64,000 nucleotides of DNA from SZUA-36 sp963759155 (lineage in GTDB: Bacteria; Pseudomonadota; Gammaproteobacteria; Xanthomonadales; SZUA-36): positions 310,001 to 374,000 of the forward strand of contig CAVWXX010000001.1 of assembly GCA_963759155.1 (NCBI GenBank), written 5' to 3'. The notes under the pieces were generated by a model, which saw only the letters and a program-made list of their open reading frames with translations, searched no databases and was not told where the DNA came from. The position numbers were made by a program, and so were the translations under genes. Numbering within the stretch: position 1 is the first letter of the stretch; every line of letters begins with the position of its first letter. Positions 45,875 through 53,840 of this stretch are shown here, one piece after another.

Positions 45875-47260
45875 ATGTCGCAAGCCCAAATCCTGGTCGT
45901 TGATGACGAACCCGATATCCGGCAGCTCGTACAGGAAATCCTCGAGGATGAGGGTTATATCGTGCAGGTTGCGAAAGATGGCGAAAACGCACGTCTGGTC
46001 TATGCGCAGCAGAAGCCAGACCTGGTTTTGCTGGATATCTGGATGCCGGATATTGACGGCATTTCGTTGTTAAAAGAATGGTCTGCTGCTGGAGGCCTGG
46101 AATCACAGGTCGTGATCATGTCGGGTCACGGCACGCTTGAAACCGCTGTGGAGGCCACCCGCCTGGGTGCTTTTGATTTTGTCCAAAAACCGCTATCGCT
46201 GGCCAAGTTGCTGGCAACCGTGCGAAAAGCACTTGAGTCAAGGCCACAACCCAAAATAACAGATGCACTTGGTCAGGAGGCGTTGCCGGTAGAACCGCTG
46301 GGCAACAGCCCGGTCATGCAATTGTTGCGCAACAGTGCAAAACAGGCTGCCAACAACGCATCGCCGGTGATGATTACAGGAGAGAGTGGAAGCGGTCGGG
46401 AAACCCTGGCGCGTTATATTCATCACCTGTCCTCAACAGGCGGTAAAATGTTTACGCTGGATCATGCGCAGGCAGGTGGTGAAAATGCCTGTAGCTACCT
46501 GTTTGGCTCTGTTTTGAATAACCAGGTGGTGGAGGGTTTGCTGGATATAGCAAGTGGTGGCGTACTGTTCATACCAAAATTGCAAAGACTGCCTGCCAAT
46601 ACGCTTGAGCTATTAAATATCGCCGTTGAAGCAAATGGATACACACCCGAGGGTGGCACGGTTTTCAAGCCCCTTGGATGCCGTATTATTTGCAGTGCCG
46701 CAGACAACCTGGAACAACTGGTTAAAGAAAAGCGCTTGCCCGGCCCCTTGTATTTTCACCTGAATGTACTGCCTTTAAGGGTTCCGGCCCTGCGTGAAAG
46801 ACCTGAAGATATTCCAGAGCTGATCAGGTACTTTTCCGACTGGTTTCCAAATCATGAGAACCTGCCTTACCGGTCATTTTCAGTGTCCGTCCAAAACCAG
46901 ATGCGCAACCATAGCTGGCCCGGAAATGTACGCGAACTACGCAACCTGATACAACGGCTGCTGGTGCTTGGCAGTCAAGGCGAGGTTTCGGTTCAGGAAG
47001 TTGAAGATGCCCTGAATCAAAGTGCCGCCAGTTTGGATTCGTCCGAATCCGGTAATGAAGGGCTGTATCACGACGGCTTGCTCGATATGCCGCTGCGGGA
47101 AGCGCGTGAACAGTTTGAAAGGGATTACCTGATCTATCAGTTAAAAAAGGCCGGGGGCAGTGTGGGCAAGTTATCCGAATCAGTGGGTATGGAAAGGACC
47201 CACCTGTATCGCAAGCTCAGGTCACTTGGTATTGACCCGAAAGTAGTGAGTAACTCATGA
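45875..47260 (+). CDS. ntrX: NtrX-like response regulator with degenerate sigma-54 ATPase domain
   Basis: A 461-residue regulator. The receiver domain (1-120) is intact: DDE near 10, phospho-acceptor Asp54, Ser83, Lys105. The central AAA+ domain (about 140-370) has lost its working parts: Walker A reads GESGSGRE (Lys to Arg), Walker B reads GGVLFIPKL in place of GGTLFLDE, no GAFTGA loop follows YLFG (about 210), and the usual arginine in the YYRLNV position is His (LYFHLNV). The C-terminal Fis-type helix-turn-helix is kept. It probably binds DNA and responds to phosphorylation but cannot remodel sigma-54 polymerase. It overlaps trkA by 4 bases. Its likely kinase NtrY is at 23.4 kb. Confidence 0.9.
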   Translation: MSQAQILVVDDEPDIRQLVQEILEDEGYIVQVAKDGENARLVYAQQKPDLVLLDIWMPDIDGISLLKEWSAAGGLESQVVIMSGHGTLETAVEATRLGAFDFVQKPLSLAKLLATVRKALESRPQPKITDALGQEALPVEPLGNSPVMQLLRNSAKQAANNASPVMITGESGSGRETLARYIHHLSSTGGKMFTLDHAQAGGENACSYLFGSVLNNQVVEGLLDIASGGVLFIPKLQRLPANTLELLNIAVEANGYTPEGGTVFKPLGCRIICSAADNLEQLVKEKRLPGPLYFHLNVLPLRVPALRERPEDIPELIRYFSDWFPNHENLPYRSFSVSVQNQMRNHSWPGNVRELRNLIQRLLVLGSQGEVSVQEVEDALNQSAASLDSSESGNEGLYHDGLLDMPLREAREQFERDYLIYQLKKAGGSVGKLSESVGMERTHLYRKLRSLGIDPKVVSNS

Positions 47261-48633
47261 GAATAGTCATTCTTGGTGCAGGACAGGTTGGTTCCACCGT
47301 TGCCAGTGCATTGGTCCACGAAGACAATGACATCACCATTGTTGATAAGGATGAGCAACGACTCAAGGAACTGCAGGATCAGTTGGATATCCGCAGCGTG
47401 CTTGGTTACGCTTCGCACCCCAAGGTGATGGAGCGTGCGGGTATTGAAGATGCAGACCTCGTTATTGCCTTGACCAGCTCCGATGAAGTGAACATGGTGG
47501 CCTGCCAGATTGCCTATACGCTTTACAATGTACCCACCCGAATTGCACGTGTTCGCGCGGCTGCTTATACCGACAGGGTAGAGCTATTCCACCGCGAACA
47601 TTCGCCTGTCGATGTTCTTATAAGTCCTGAATTATTGCTAACCCAGTATATCTCCAACCTGATTGAGTACCCTGGAACCTCACAGGTCATGGATTTCGCG
47701 GATGGAAGGGCCCAGCTTGTAGCAACAGAGGCGGAGGCCGGTGGCTTGCTGGTCGGACAAAAGCTTTATACGCTGGCTCACCATATGCCGGGCCAGTCAG
47801 ATGCACGCCTCGCCGCCATTTATCGCAAAGGAAGATTGATCCTGCCGGAAGGCAGTACCGTCATCGAGGAAAACGATACCGTTTTCTTCCTTGCTGCAAC
47901 ACGCGACATTCCCGCTGTCATGAAAGAACTCAGGCCAATAGATAACCCCATCCGGCGCGTGATTCTCGCCGGCGGTGGAAATATTGGTAAAAACCTGGCG
48001 AGACAACTTGAACGCGATCATCACGTGAAAGTCATCGAACGTGACCCCATCCGGGCTGAGTCGATTGCTGAGGAATTGTCCAAGACCATCGTTCTGGTCG
48101 GGGATTGCACAGACTCCGGTCTGTTGAGGGAAGAATCGATAGAAAGCACCGATGTCTACTGCGTGCTGACCAATGACGATGCGGCCAATATCCTGTCAGC
48201 TTTGCAGGCCAAGCGCATGGGTGCAAAGAAAGTTATTGCGATCATTAACCGGCCCTCCTATGTCGACCTGATGGAGTCCGGCACCATTGATATCGCTGTC
48301 TCACCGCAGCAAATTACCATCGGCTCCCTGCTGGCACACATCCGTCGGGGCAGTATCGATCGAGTGCATTCACTCAGGGGAGGTGATGCTGAGGCCATCG
48401 AGGCTATTGCGATTGGTGACAGGCGCAGCTCAAAGGTCGTGGGGCGTTCTCTTGAAGAACTATCCCTGCCCCAGGGGACGACCATTGTTGGTATCGTCCG
48501 GGGTGAAGACGTCATCATTGCTCACCATGACACCGTTATAGAGGAACATGACCACGTCCTGCTTTTTGTTCCGGACAAGAAACAAATCCATGCCGTTGAG
48601 CGACTATTCCAGGTTAAAGCAGCCTTTATATGA
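47257..48633 (+). CDS. trkA: Trk potassium uptake regulator TrkA
   Basis: A 458-residue cytoplasmic protein with two RCK repeats that gate the Trk potassium channel. The first NAD-binding fold starts MRIVILGAGQVGSTVA, the second VILAGGGNIGKNLARQLE (about residue 234); each is followed by a TrkA-C domain (EGSTVIEENDTVFFLA; DTVIEEHDHVLLFVP). The start codon overlaps the ntrX stop and its stop overlaps trkH, both as ATGA. Confidence 0.97.
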   Translation: MRIVILGAGQVGSTVASALVHEDNDITIVDKDEQRLKELQDQLDIRSVLGYASHPKVMERAGIEDADLVIALTSSDEVNMVACQIAYTLYNVPTRIARVRAAAYTDRVELFHREHSPVDVLISPELLLTQYISNLIEYPGTSQVMDFADGRAQLVATEAEAGGLLVGQKLYTLAHHMPGQSDARLAAIYRKGRLILPEGSTVIEENDTVFFLAATRDIPAVMKELRPIDNPIRRVILAGGGNIGKNLARQLERDHHVKVIERDPIRAESIAEELSKTIVLVGDCTDSGLLREESIESTDVYCVLTNDDAANILSALQAKRMGAKKVIAIINRPSYVDLMESGTIDIAVSPQQITIGSLLAHIRRGSIDRVHSLRGGDAEAIEAIAIGDRRSSKVVGRSLEELSLPQGTTIVGIVRGEDVIIAHHDTVIEEHDHVLLFVPDKKQIHAVERLFQVKAAFI

Positions 48634-50090
48634 AGCACCGTAGAACATCAACGGTTCAACGGATAATTGGTTTCCTTATCGCCAGTGCCAGTTTGATGAT
48701 GATTCCACCGGCTCTCGTTTCCTTGTGGTACAGGGATGGAACTGCCGAGCTATTTCTGGTCAGCGCCGTCATCCTGTTTTTTGCCGGTATGGCAATTTTC
48801 CTGCCTGTACGTCATATGCGCGAGGAATTGCGCCTGCGTGACGGCTTCCTCGTCGTCGTCGCCTGCTGGCTTTCACTCGTGTTTGTCGGAGCCCTGCCCT
48901 TTTTGTTACTGGACAAGCCCGAAATCTCTTATGTAGACGCCGTATTCGAGTCCATGTCAGCACTGACAACAACCGGCGCCACTATCCTGAAGAATATCGA
49001 TGAGTTGCCACGTGGCATCCTGTATTACCGCCAGCAACTTCAGTGGCTGGGTGGACTCGGTATCGTCGTTCTGGCCGTCGCCATCATGCCCATGCTGCGT
49101 ATTGGCGGCATGCAATTGTACCGGGCGGAAACACCGGGACCGATGAAAGACAGCAAACTGACACCACGTATTACCGAAACCGCGAAGGCGCTTTGGTTAA
49201 TTTACCTGGGTATAACGATACTATGCGCGCTGGCGTACTGGCTCGGCGGTATGACGCTTTTCGATGCCGTCGGTCATGCATTCAGCACGGTTGCCATCGG
49301 TGGAATGTCGACGCATGATGCCGGTTTTACCCACTTCAATAGCCCAACGCTTGAAATCATCGCGACATTCTTCATGGTGGTTGCCGGAATCAATTTTGCG
49401 ATTCACTTCAGTGCCTGGAAACGAGCCAGTTCACAGCCATATTTTCAAGATCCGGAGCTGAAAGTCTATGCATCGCTGTTACTCGGCTTCGCCGCTCTGA
49501 CCACCATTGCACTCTACATGAACGGCACTTATGGTTCGGTTGCTGAATCTGCACGTTTCGCGACCTTCCAGGTGGTTTCCGTCATGACCACCACCGGTTT
49601 CAGCTCAGCTGAATTTTCGGTCTGGCCCGGTTTTATACCCATCATGCTGATCTGTATTGCATTCATCGGCGGGTGTGCCGGCAGCACCTGTGGTGGCATG
49701 AAGGTGATCCGCATCATGCTCTTATACCGACAGGCCAGTCGCGAGATCCGTCGACTTATCCATCCCCATGCTGTCATTCCGGTCAAAATCGGCGGCAGGA
49801 AAACATCGCCAACGGTCATGGATGCAGTCTGGGGTTTCTTTTTTCTTTATGTGGCCAGTTTCGTCATGATTACCATCGCCCTCAACGGTGTGGGTGTTGA
49901 TCCGGTAACCGCCTACGCTGCAGCGGCAGCTTGCATTACCAACCTTGGCCCGGGTCTGGGTGAAGTCAGCGCCAACTATGCCAGCCTGAACTCGACCGCT
50001 AAAGTTATTTTAAGCTTTGCAATGCTGATGGGCAGGCTTGAAATTTTCACACTGCTTGTGCTGTTTTCACCCGCTTTTTGGCGGAGCTGA
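48630..50090 (+). CDS. trkH: Trk potassium uptake membrane subunit TrkH
   Basis: A 486-residue inner-membrane potassium channel/transporter with about ten to twelve membrane segments and four pore-loop regions, e.g. SMSALTTTGATIL, FSTVAIGGMSTHDAGF, SVMTTTGFSSAEF and ITNLGPGLGEV, whose TTGA/GGMST-like turns form the selectivity filter. It has QWLGGLGIVVLAVAIMPML, typical for TrkH. It works with TrkA. An imperfect hairpin follows the gene. Confidence 0.97.
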   Translation: MKHRRTSTVQRIIGFLIASASLMMIPPALVSLWYRDGTAELFLVSAVILFFAGMAIFLPVRHMREELRLRDGFLVVVACWLSLVFVGALPFLLLDKPEISYVDAVFESMSALTTTGATILKNIDELPRGILYYRQQLQWLGGLGIVVLAVAIMPMLRIGGMQLYRAETPGPMKDSKLTPRITETAKALWLIYLGITILCALAYWLGGMTLFDAVGHAFSTVAIGGMSTHDAGFTHFNSPTLEIIATFFMVVAGINFAIHFSAWKRASSQPYFQDPELKVYASLLLGFAALTTIALYMNGTYGSVAESARFATFQVVSVMTTTGFSSAEFSVWPGFIPIMLICIAFIGGCAGSTCGGMKVIRIMLLYRQASREIRRLIHPHAVIPVKIGGRKTSPTVMDAVWGFFFLYVASFVMITIALNGVGVDPVTAYAAAAACITNLGPGLGEVSANYASLNSTAKVILSFAMLMGRLEIFTLLVLFSPAFWRS

Positions 50091-50123
50091 TCAAGCTGGC
50101 TGAATCAGGTCAACCTGGACTGC

Positions 50124-50144
50124 CGGGAAGCGTTGCACTTCCCG
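50124..50144. terminator. Hairpin between convergent trkH and the PA3496-family gene
   Basis: CGGGAAG, loop CGTTGCA, CTTCCCG forms a perfect 7-bp stem; an outer CTGGA/TCCAG pair (50115-50119 with 50150-50154) can extend it. There is no T run, so termination is only suggested by its place between convergent genes. Confidence 0.4.
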
Positions 50145-50190
50145 ACAAATCCAGCTGAAAGGTCGAACAAGCAATGCTTGCGGGACTTAT

Positions 50191-50451
50191 TTACCAGTCA
50201 TCTCCAAGGTAAAAGTCGTCACCGTCATCAAATTGCATATAAAGCTCTTTGAGCTCTCTCCTCCGTTCGATTTTTCGACGGGCACTAACCCGATCGGAAG
50301 CACCTTCCCAATCGGCACTATAAATATCTCTTGAAAGGTTTTTAGACCTGTCATCGCTTTCATCGAAGTCGAAATCATAGTCTTCGAAATCGTAATCATC
50401 ATAATCGTCAGATTCAAAATCCTTTGTCCTGGGCTTGTATTTGGTACCCAT
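50191..50451 (-). CDS. Small acidic protein, PA3496 family
   Basis: An 86-residue protein with a very acidic, aromatic N-terminal half (SDDYDDYDFEDYDFDFDESDD) and a basic helical segment (ARRKIERRRELKELYMQF) before an acidic end. This layout fits the PA3496 family, labelled putative envelope integrity proteins; no signal peptide is visible and the function is unproven. ATG 50451 has GGAG eight bases upstream; an in-frame ATG at 50475 is the alternative. It converges with trkH. Confidence 0.7.
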   Translation of the reverse strand: MGTKYKPRTKDFESDDYDDYDFEDYDFDFDESDDRSKNLSRDIYSADWEGASDRVSARRKIERRRELKELYMQFDDGDDFYLGDDW

Positions 50452-50678
50452 TTCCACTTCTCCAATATGAGGCAAAAGGCTCTCAAACCGAATTGAAAAT
50501 CTTTTTTATCTTTATGTCAAGATTATTTTTACAAATCAGGTTTAAACTGCAGAACGCGAAAGCACGCTCTAATGACTATTGAAAGGCAACTATTGCTTGC
50601 CGGCCTAGGCATCACGAGAACCTGACTTATAAATATATGTCTTAATGCAAAGATATATGATACATGCCATAAACGGGG

Positions 50679-50684
50679 TATAAT
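50679..50684 (+). promoter_or_regulatory. -10 element right before the MarR gene
   Basis: A perfect TATAAT ends seven bases before ATG 50692. No good -35 match is seen 16-18 bases upstream. A start site at the normal distance would fall on or next to the start codon, giving a leaderless mRNA. Confidence 0.4.
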
Positions 50685-50691
50685 TGGTGCA

Positions 50692-51183
50692 ATGATAAAA
50701 GACGCAATTGACGAACTTCAGAATGACTGGGGCACACAGAGGCCTGACCTGAATACCGAGCCGATGGGGGTCGTGCTGCGCATCCAGGCGCTTGCAAAGA
50801 TTCTCGGAGACCAAACCGCTGTAACCCTGCAGACCTTTGATCTGCAATGGTGGCAATACGATGTGCTTTCCAGTCTCCGGCGCCAGGGTAAACCATTTAT
50901 CATGACCGCCACTGAACTCGCTGATTCTGCCATGCTCACATCGGGCGCGATGACAAACCGCATTGACCGCCTGGAAGAGGATGGCCTGGTTCGCAGGATC
51001 CGTGACGACAATGACGGGCGTCGCGTACTGGTTCAGCTGACCAATGAGGGCATCAGCCTGGTCGAAGAAGCCACCGAGGCAAGATTTGAAACAGCCGAGG
51101 ATGCACTGGATAGCTTAAGCACCCAGCAGAGAGACGCCCTCAGCGACCTGCTAAGACTGTTATTAAAAAACCAGGACGACTGA
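50692..51183 (+). CDS. MarR-family transcriptional regulator
   Basis: A 163-residue winged-helix regulator. Seen: WWQYDVLSSLRRQGKPF (dimer region and start of the DNA-binding domain), TELADSAMLTSGAMTNRIDRLEEDGLVRR (recognition helix) and RDDNDGRRVLVQLTNEG (wing). The conserved N-terminal phrase RPDLNTEPMGVVLRIQALAKIL supports ATG 50692, although only a weak GGTG two bases from the start precedes it. Its target is unknown; the next gene, rimK, is convergent. Confidence 0.93.
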   Translation: MIKDAIDELQNDWGTQRPDLNTEPMGVVLRIQALAKILGDQTAVTLQTFDLQWWQYDVLSSLRRQGKPFIMTATELADSAMLTSGAMTNRIDRLEEDGLVRRIRDDNDGRRVLVQLTNEGISLVEEATEARFETAEDALDSLSTQQRDALSDLLRLLLKNQDD

Positions 51184-51219
51184 CCAGTTGGGGTCCTTTA
51201 ATAAGTCAATTCACAGGCG

Positions 51220-52125
51220 CTAGCCTCTCCCGCGTGTTCGCGTCCTGCCCTCTTTCGCATTCTTTGCGATAAACTCGATTATCATCCCGGCGACATTTTT
51301 GCCAGTCGCGTTTTCAATACCTTCAAGCCCCGGACTGGAGTTGACTTCAAGCACCACCGGCCCATGATTGGAGCGGAGTAAATCAACACCGGCCACATTC
51401 AGACCCATCACCTTGGCAGAACGAATAGCGGTCGAGCGCTCCTCTGGCGTAATCTTGATCAGGCTGGCAGAGCCGCCGCGATGGAGATTCGAGCGAAACT
51501 CGCCTTCTTTACCCTGTCTTTTCATGGCGGCCACCACCTTGTCACCAATAACGAGACAGCGAATATCGGCACCGCCGGCCTCCTTGATGTACTCCTGCAC
51601 CATGAAGTTTGCTTTTAAACCCCTGAATGCTTCAATCACGCTCTCAGCAGCCTTCTTCGTTTCGGCGAGAACAACGCCAACCCCCTGGGTACCTTCCAGC
51701 AATTTGATAACAACCGGCGCGCCGCCCACAAAATCGAGCAGATCATCGGTGTCATCCGGCGAGTTTGCAAAACCGGTGACAGGCAGCCCGATTCCCCTGC
51801 GTGCCAGCAACTGCGACGCCCGTAACTTGTCGCGGGATCGCGTAATCGCGACAGACTCATTCACAGAGTAGATACCCATCATCTCGAATTGACGAACCAC
51901 GGCGGTGCCATAAAAGGAAACAGAAGCACCGATCCTCGGGATGATGGCATCAATCCCTACTAACGCCTCCCCCTTGTAGTGAACAGCCGGCCGGTGACTT
52001 GTTATATTCATATAACAGCGTCTGTGATCAATCACCGATACTTCGTGACCATGCTCTTTAGCGGCCTCAACCAGTCGCTTTGTCGAGTAAAGCCGCGGGT
52101 TTGTAGACAAGATTCCTATTTTCAT
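51220..52125 (-). CDS. rimK: Ribosomal protein S6 glutamate ligase RimK
   Basis: A 301-residue ATP-grasp enzyme that adds glutamates to the C-terminus of ribosomal protein bS6. Seen: MKIGILSTNPRLYSTKRLVEAA, IPRIGASVSFYGTAVVRQFE, the ATP-binding VIKLLEGTQGVGVVL, FMVQEYIKEAGGADIRCLVIGD, LNVAGVDLLRS and VLEVNSSPGLEGIE. The length is standard. It is the last gene of a rimB / amidohydrolase / rimK cluster, equivalent in content to the rimABK locus of Pseudomonas. Confidence 0.97.
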   Translation of the reverse strand: MKIGILSTNPRLYSTKRLVEAAKEHGHEVSVIDHRRCYMNITSHRPAVHYKGEALVGIDAIIPRIGASVSFYGTAVVRQFEMMGIYSVNESVAITRSRDKLRASQLLARRGIGLPVTGFANSPDDTDDLLDFVGGAPVVIKLLEGTQGVGVVLAETKKAAESVIEAFRGLKANFMVQEYIKEAGGADIRCLVIGDKVVAAMKRQGKEGEFRSNLHRGGSASLIKITPEERSTAIRSAKVMGLNVAGVDLLRSNHGPVVLEVNSSPGLEGIENATGKNVAGMIIEFIAKNAKEGRTRTRGRG

Positions 52126-52163
52126 TTTTCATCCATTTTAGTGGTGCCAAAGGCCTGATGAGG

Positions 52164-53178
52164 CTAATGGTCGTATATTGAAGTAAATTCCTCGACCCGG
52201 TCTTCGGCTCTGGAAATACTTTTAAATTCAGCGATATTGAAAAGTGCGTCACCTTCGTGAGCCAGGGGCAAATTGCTGCGGCCGATCACTATACCATCAA
52301 AGGGTGCCACCATGACCTCGGAAGAGTCGCCCAGCGGGTCGTTTATCGACGCCAGACGCTGACCTTCTGCAACACTGCTCCCCAATTGGACATTGGTATT
52401 AAAAATCCCGCTGGCCGAGCGCCCTGACCCATCGTGTCGAACGCGCCAGCAGCGGTTTTACCTGCGTCCTGGCAGGACGCTTTGCGGGTAACATGCCTAC
52501 GGCGCGCATGACGTTGAGAACCCCCCGCACGCCCGCCTTGATGCACATCTCATCGAAACGCAGCGCTTCACCGGCTTCGTAAATAAGTACCGGCACACCC
52601 GAGTCGGCAACACAAGCGCGCAGAGAGTTATCGCGGATATTCGCATTGATAACAACGGGAACCCCAAAACAGCTTGCCAGTTCGAGTGTTTTCTGATCAT
52701 CAAGGTTGCCACGGATTTGCGGCAGATTAGAGCGATTGATCGCACCGGTGTGAAGATCAATACCATAGTCTGCCTTGGAAACGATTTGAGTGAAGAACGT
52801 ATTGGCCAGACGCCCTGCCACCGACCCCTTGGCACTGCCAGGAAATGAACGGTTAAGGTCTCTCCGGTCAGGCAAATAACGTGATTGGTTCAAAAAGCCA
52901 TGGACATTCACGATGGGAACCGCGATCAGCGTGCCCCGAATAGACTTCAGCACCTTGAGACGTAACAACCTGCGAACTATCTCAACGCCATTAAGCTCGT
53001 CACCGTGGATAGCTGCCGACACAAACATAACCGGGCCCGCTTTGCGCCCACAGATAACCTGCACCGGCATACTCAGCGACGTTGAGGTGTAAAGATCGGC
53101 CACCGGCAGGCTAATATTCACCCGCTGCCCGGGATTGACTATTATGTCGCCAATCGGAAATGGTTTGTTTACTGCCAT
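52164..53178 (-). pseudogene. Succinylglutamate desuccinylase/aspartoacylase-family protein, one frame break
   Basis: An M14-type zinc hydrolase of about 338 residues. The zinc site is present: SAAIHGDELNGVEIVRRLL (His and Glu) and YGIDLHTGAI (His), with INRSNLPQIRGNL following. The C-terminal lipoyl-like sandwich domain (GSSVAEGQRLASINDPLGD...MVAPFDGIVIGRSNLPLAHEGDALFNIA) is in another frame after about 52400-52415. One extra base in CGCTCGGCC explains this: without it the text reads ASGIFNTNVQLGSSVAEGQ. Total length 3n+1. It lies between rimB and rimK, six bases after rimB, so a role with S6 modification is inferred. Confidence 0.85.
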
Positions 53179-53184
53179 TGTTGT

Positions 53185-53646
53185 TTATTCCTGATGAACT
53201 TTCAGGCCGGGTTTTTTACCGGTCGTATACGATCTGGATGGATCTACCATTGCAACACCTTTCATCGCAGTACGTCCCAACAGCATCCGGAACATCATGT
53301 TATCTCGCGCGGTCAGTGTCATTTCAATGGGCCATGACCAGGGCCCGATGTTTAAAAGCGTCATGATAATCAAGCGTTGCTCCCTGTGACCACCAGAATC
53401 CGTCACGCTCCTTTCATCGACAATATCGGCGACACAGGTGACAATCTTTTCGGAATCTCTTTGTGTCGGGTGAATTTTAAACCTGACCCGGTCAATTCCC
53501 CGCTCTGAAAAAGTATCAAGCTCGAACGCGTGCAAAGCAGACGTTCTGGCGCCGGTATCCACCTTGGCCTTGATGGCGTGAAGACCCAGTTCGGGTAAAC
53601 CGACCCACTCCCGCCAACCCAGTGTTAGTTTTTTGTCGGGCTTCAT
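53185..53646 (-). CDS. rimB: RimB-type retropepsin-like protease
   Basis: A 153-residue protein often annotated as an ATP-dependent zinc protease, but with the aspartic-protease signature AKVDTGARTSALHA (catalytic Asp near residue 31) and MLLGRTAMKGVAMVDPSRSY near the end. In Pseudomonas RimB is described as a protease acting against glutamylated bS6, opposing RimK. It is the first gene of the cluster; no signal peptide. Confidence 0.88.
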   Translation of the reverse strand: MKPDKKLTLGWREWVGLPELGLHAIKAKVDTGARTSALHAFELDTFSERGIDRVRFKIHPTQRDSEKIVTCVADIVDERSVTDSGGHREQRLIIMTLLNIGPWSWPIEMTLTARDNMMFRMLLGRTAMKGVAMVDPSRSYTTGKKPGLKVHQE

Positions 53647-53840
53647 GAGCCAAAATTCCTGTGTATTAAAAGGGTTTCACACTAGAAAACGACAATCCGG
53701 CTCAAACAACTGATAGCCGTGGATGCGGTTAAGTGCGAGATAACAGAAAAAGCATCACTTACTGTATAGTCCTGAACGATAAAGGGAAGTGTTTTTTTCA
53801 AACATTTACAAAATATCTTCAAAAGCATAAGTCGTGTGAG

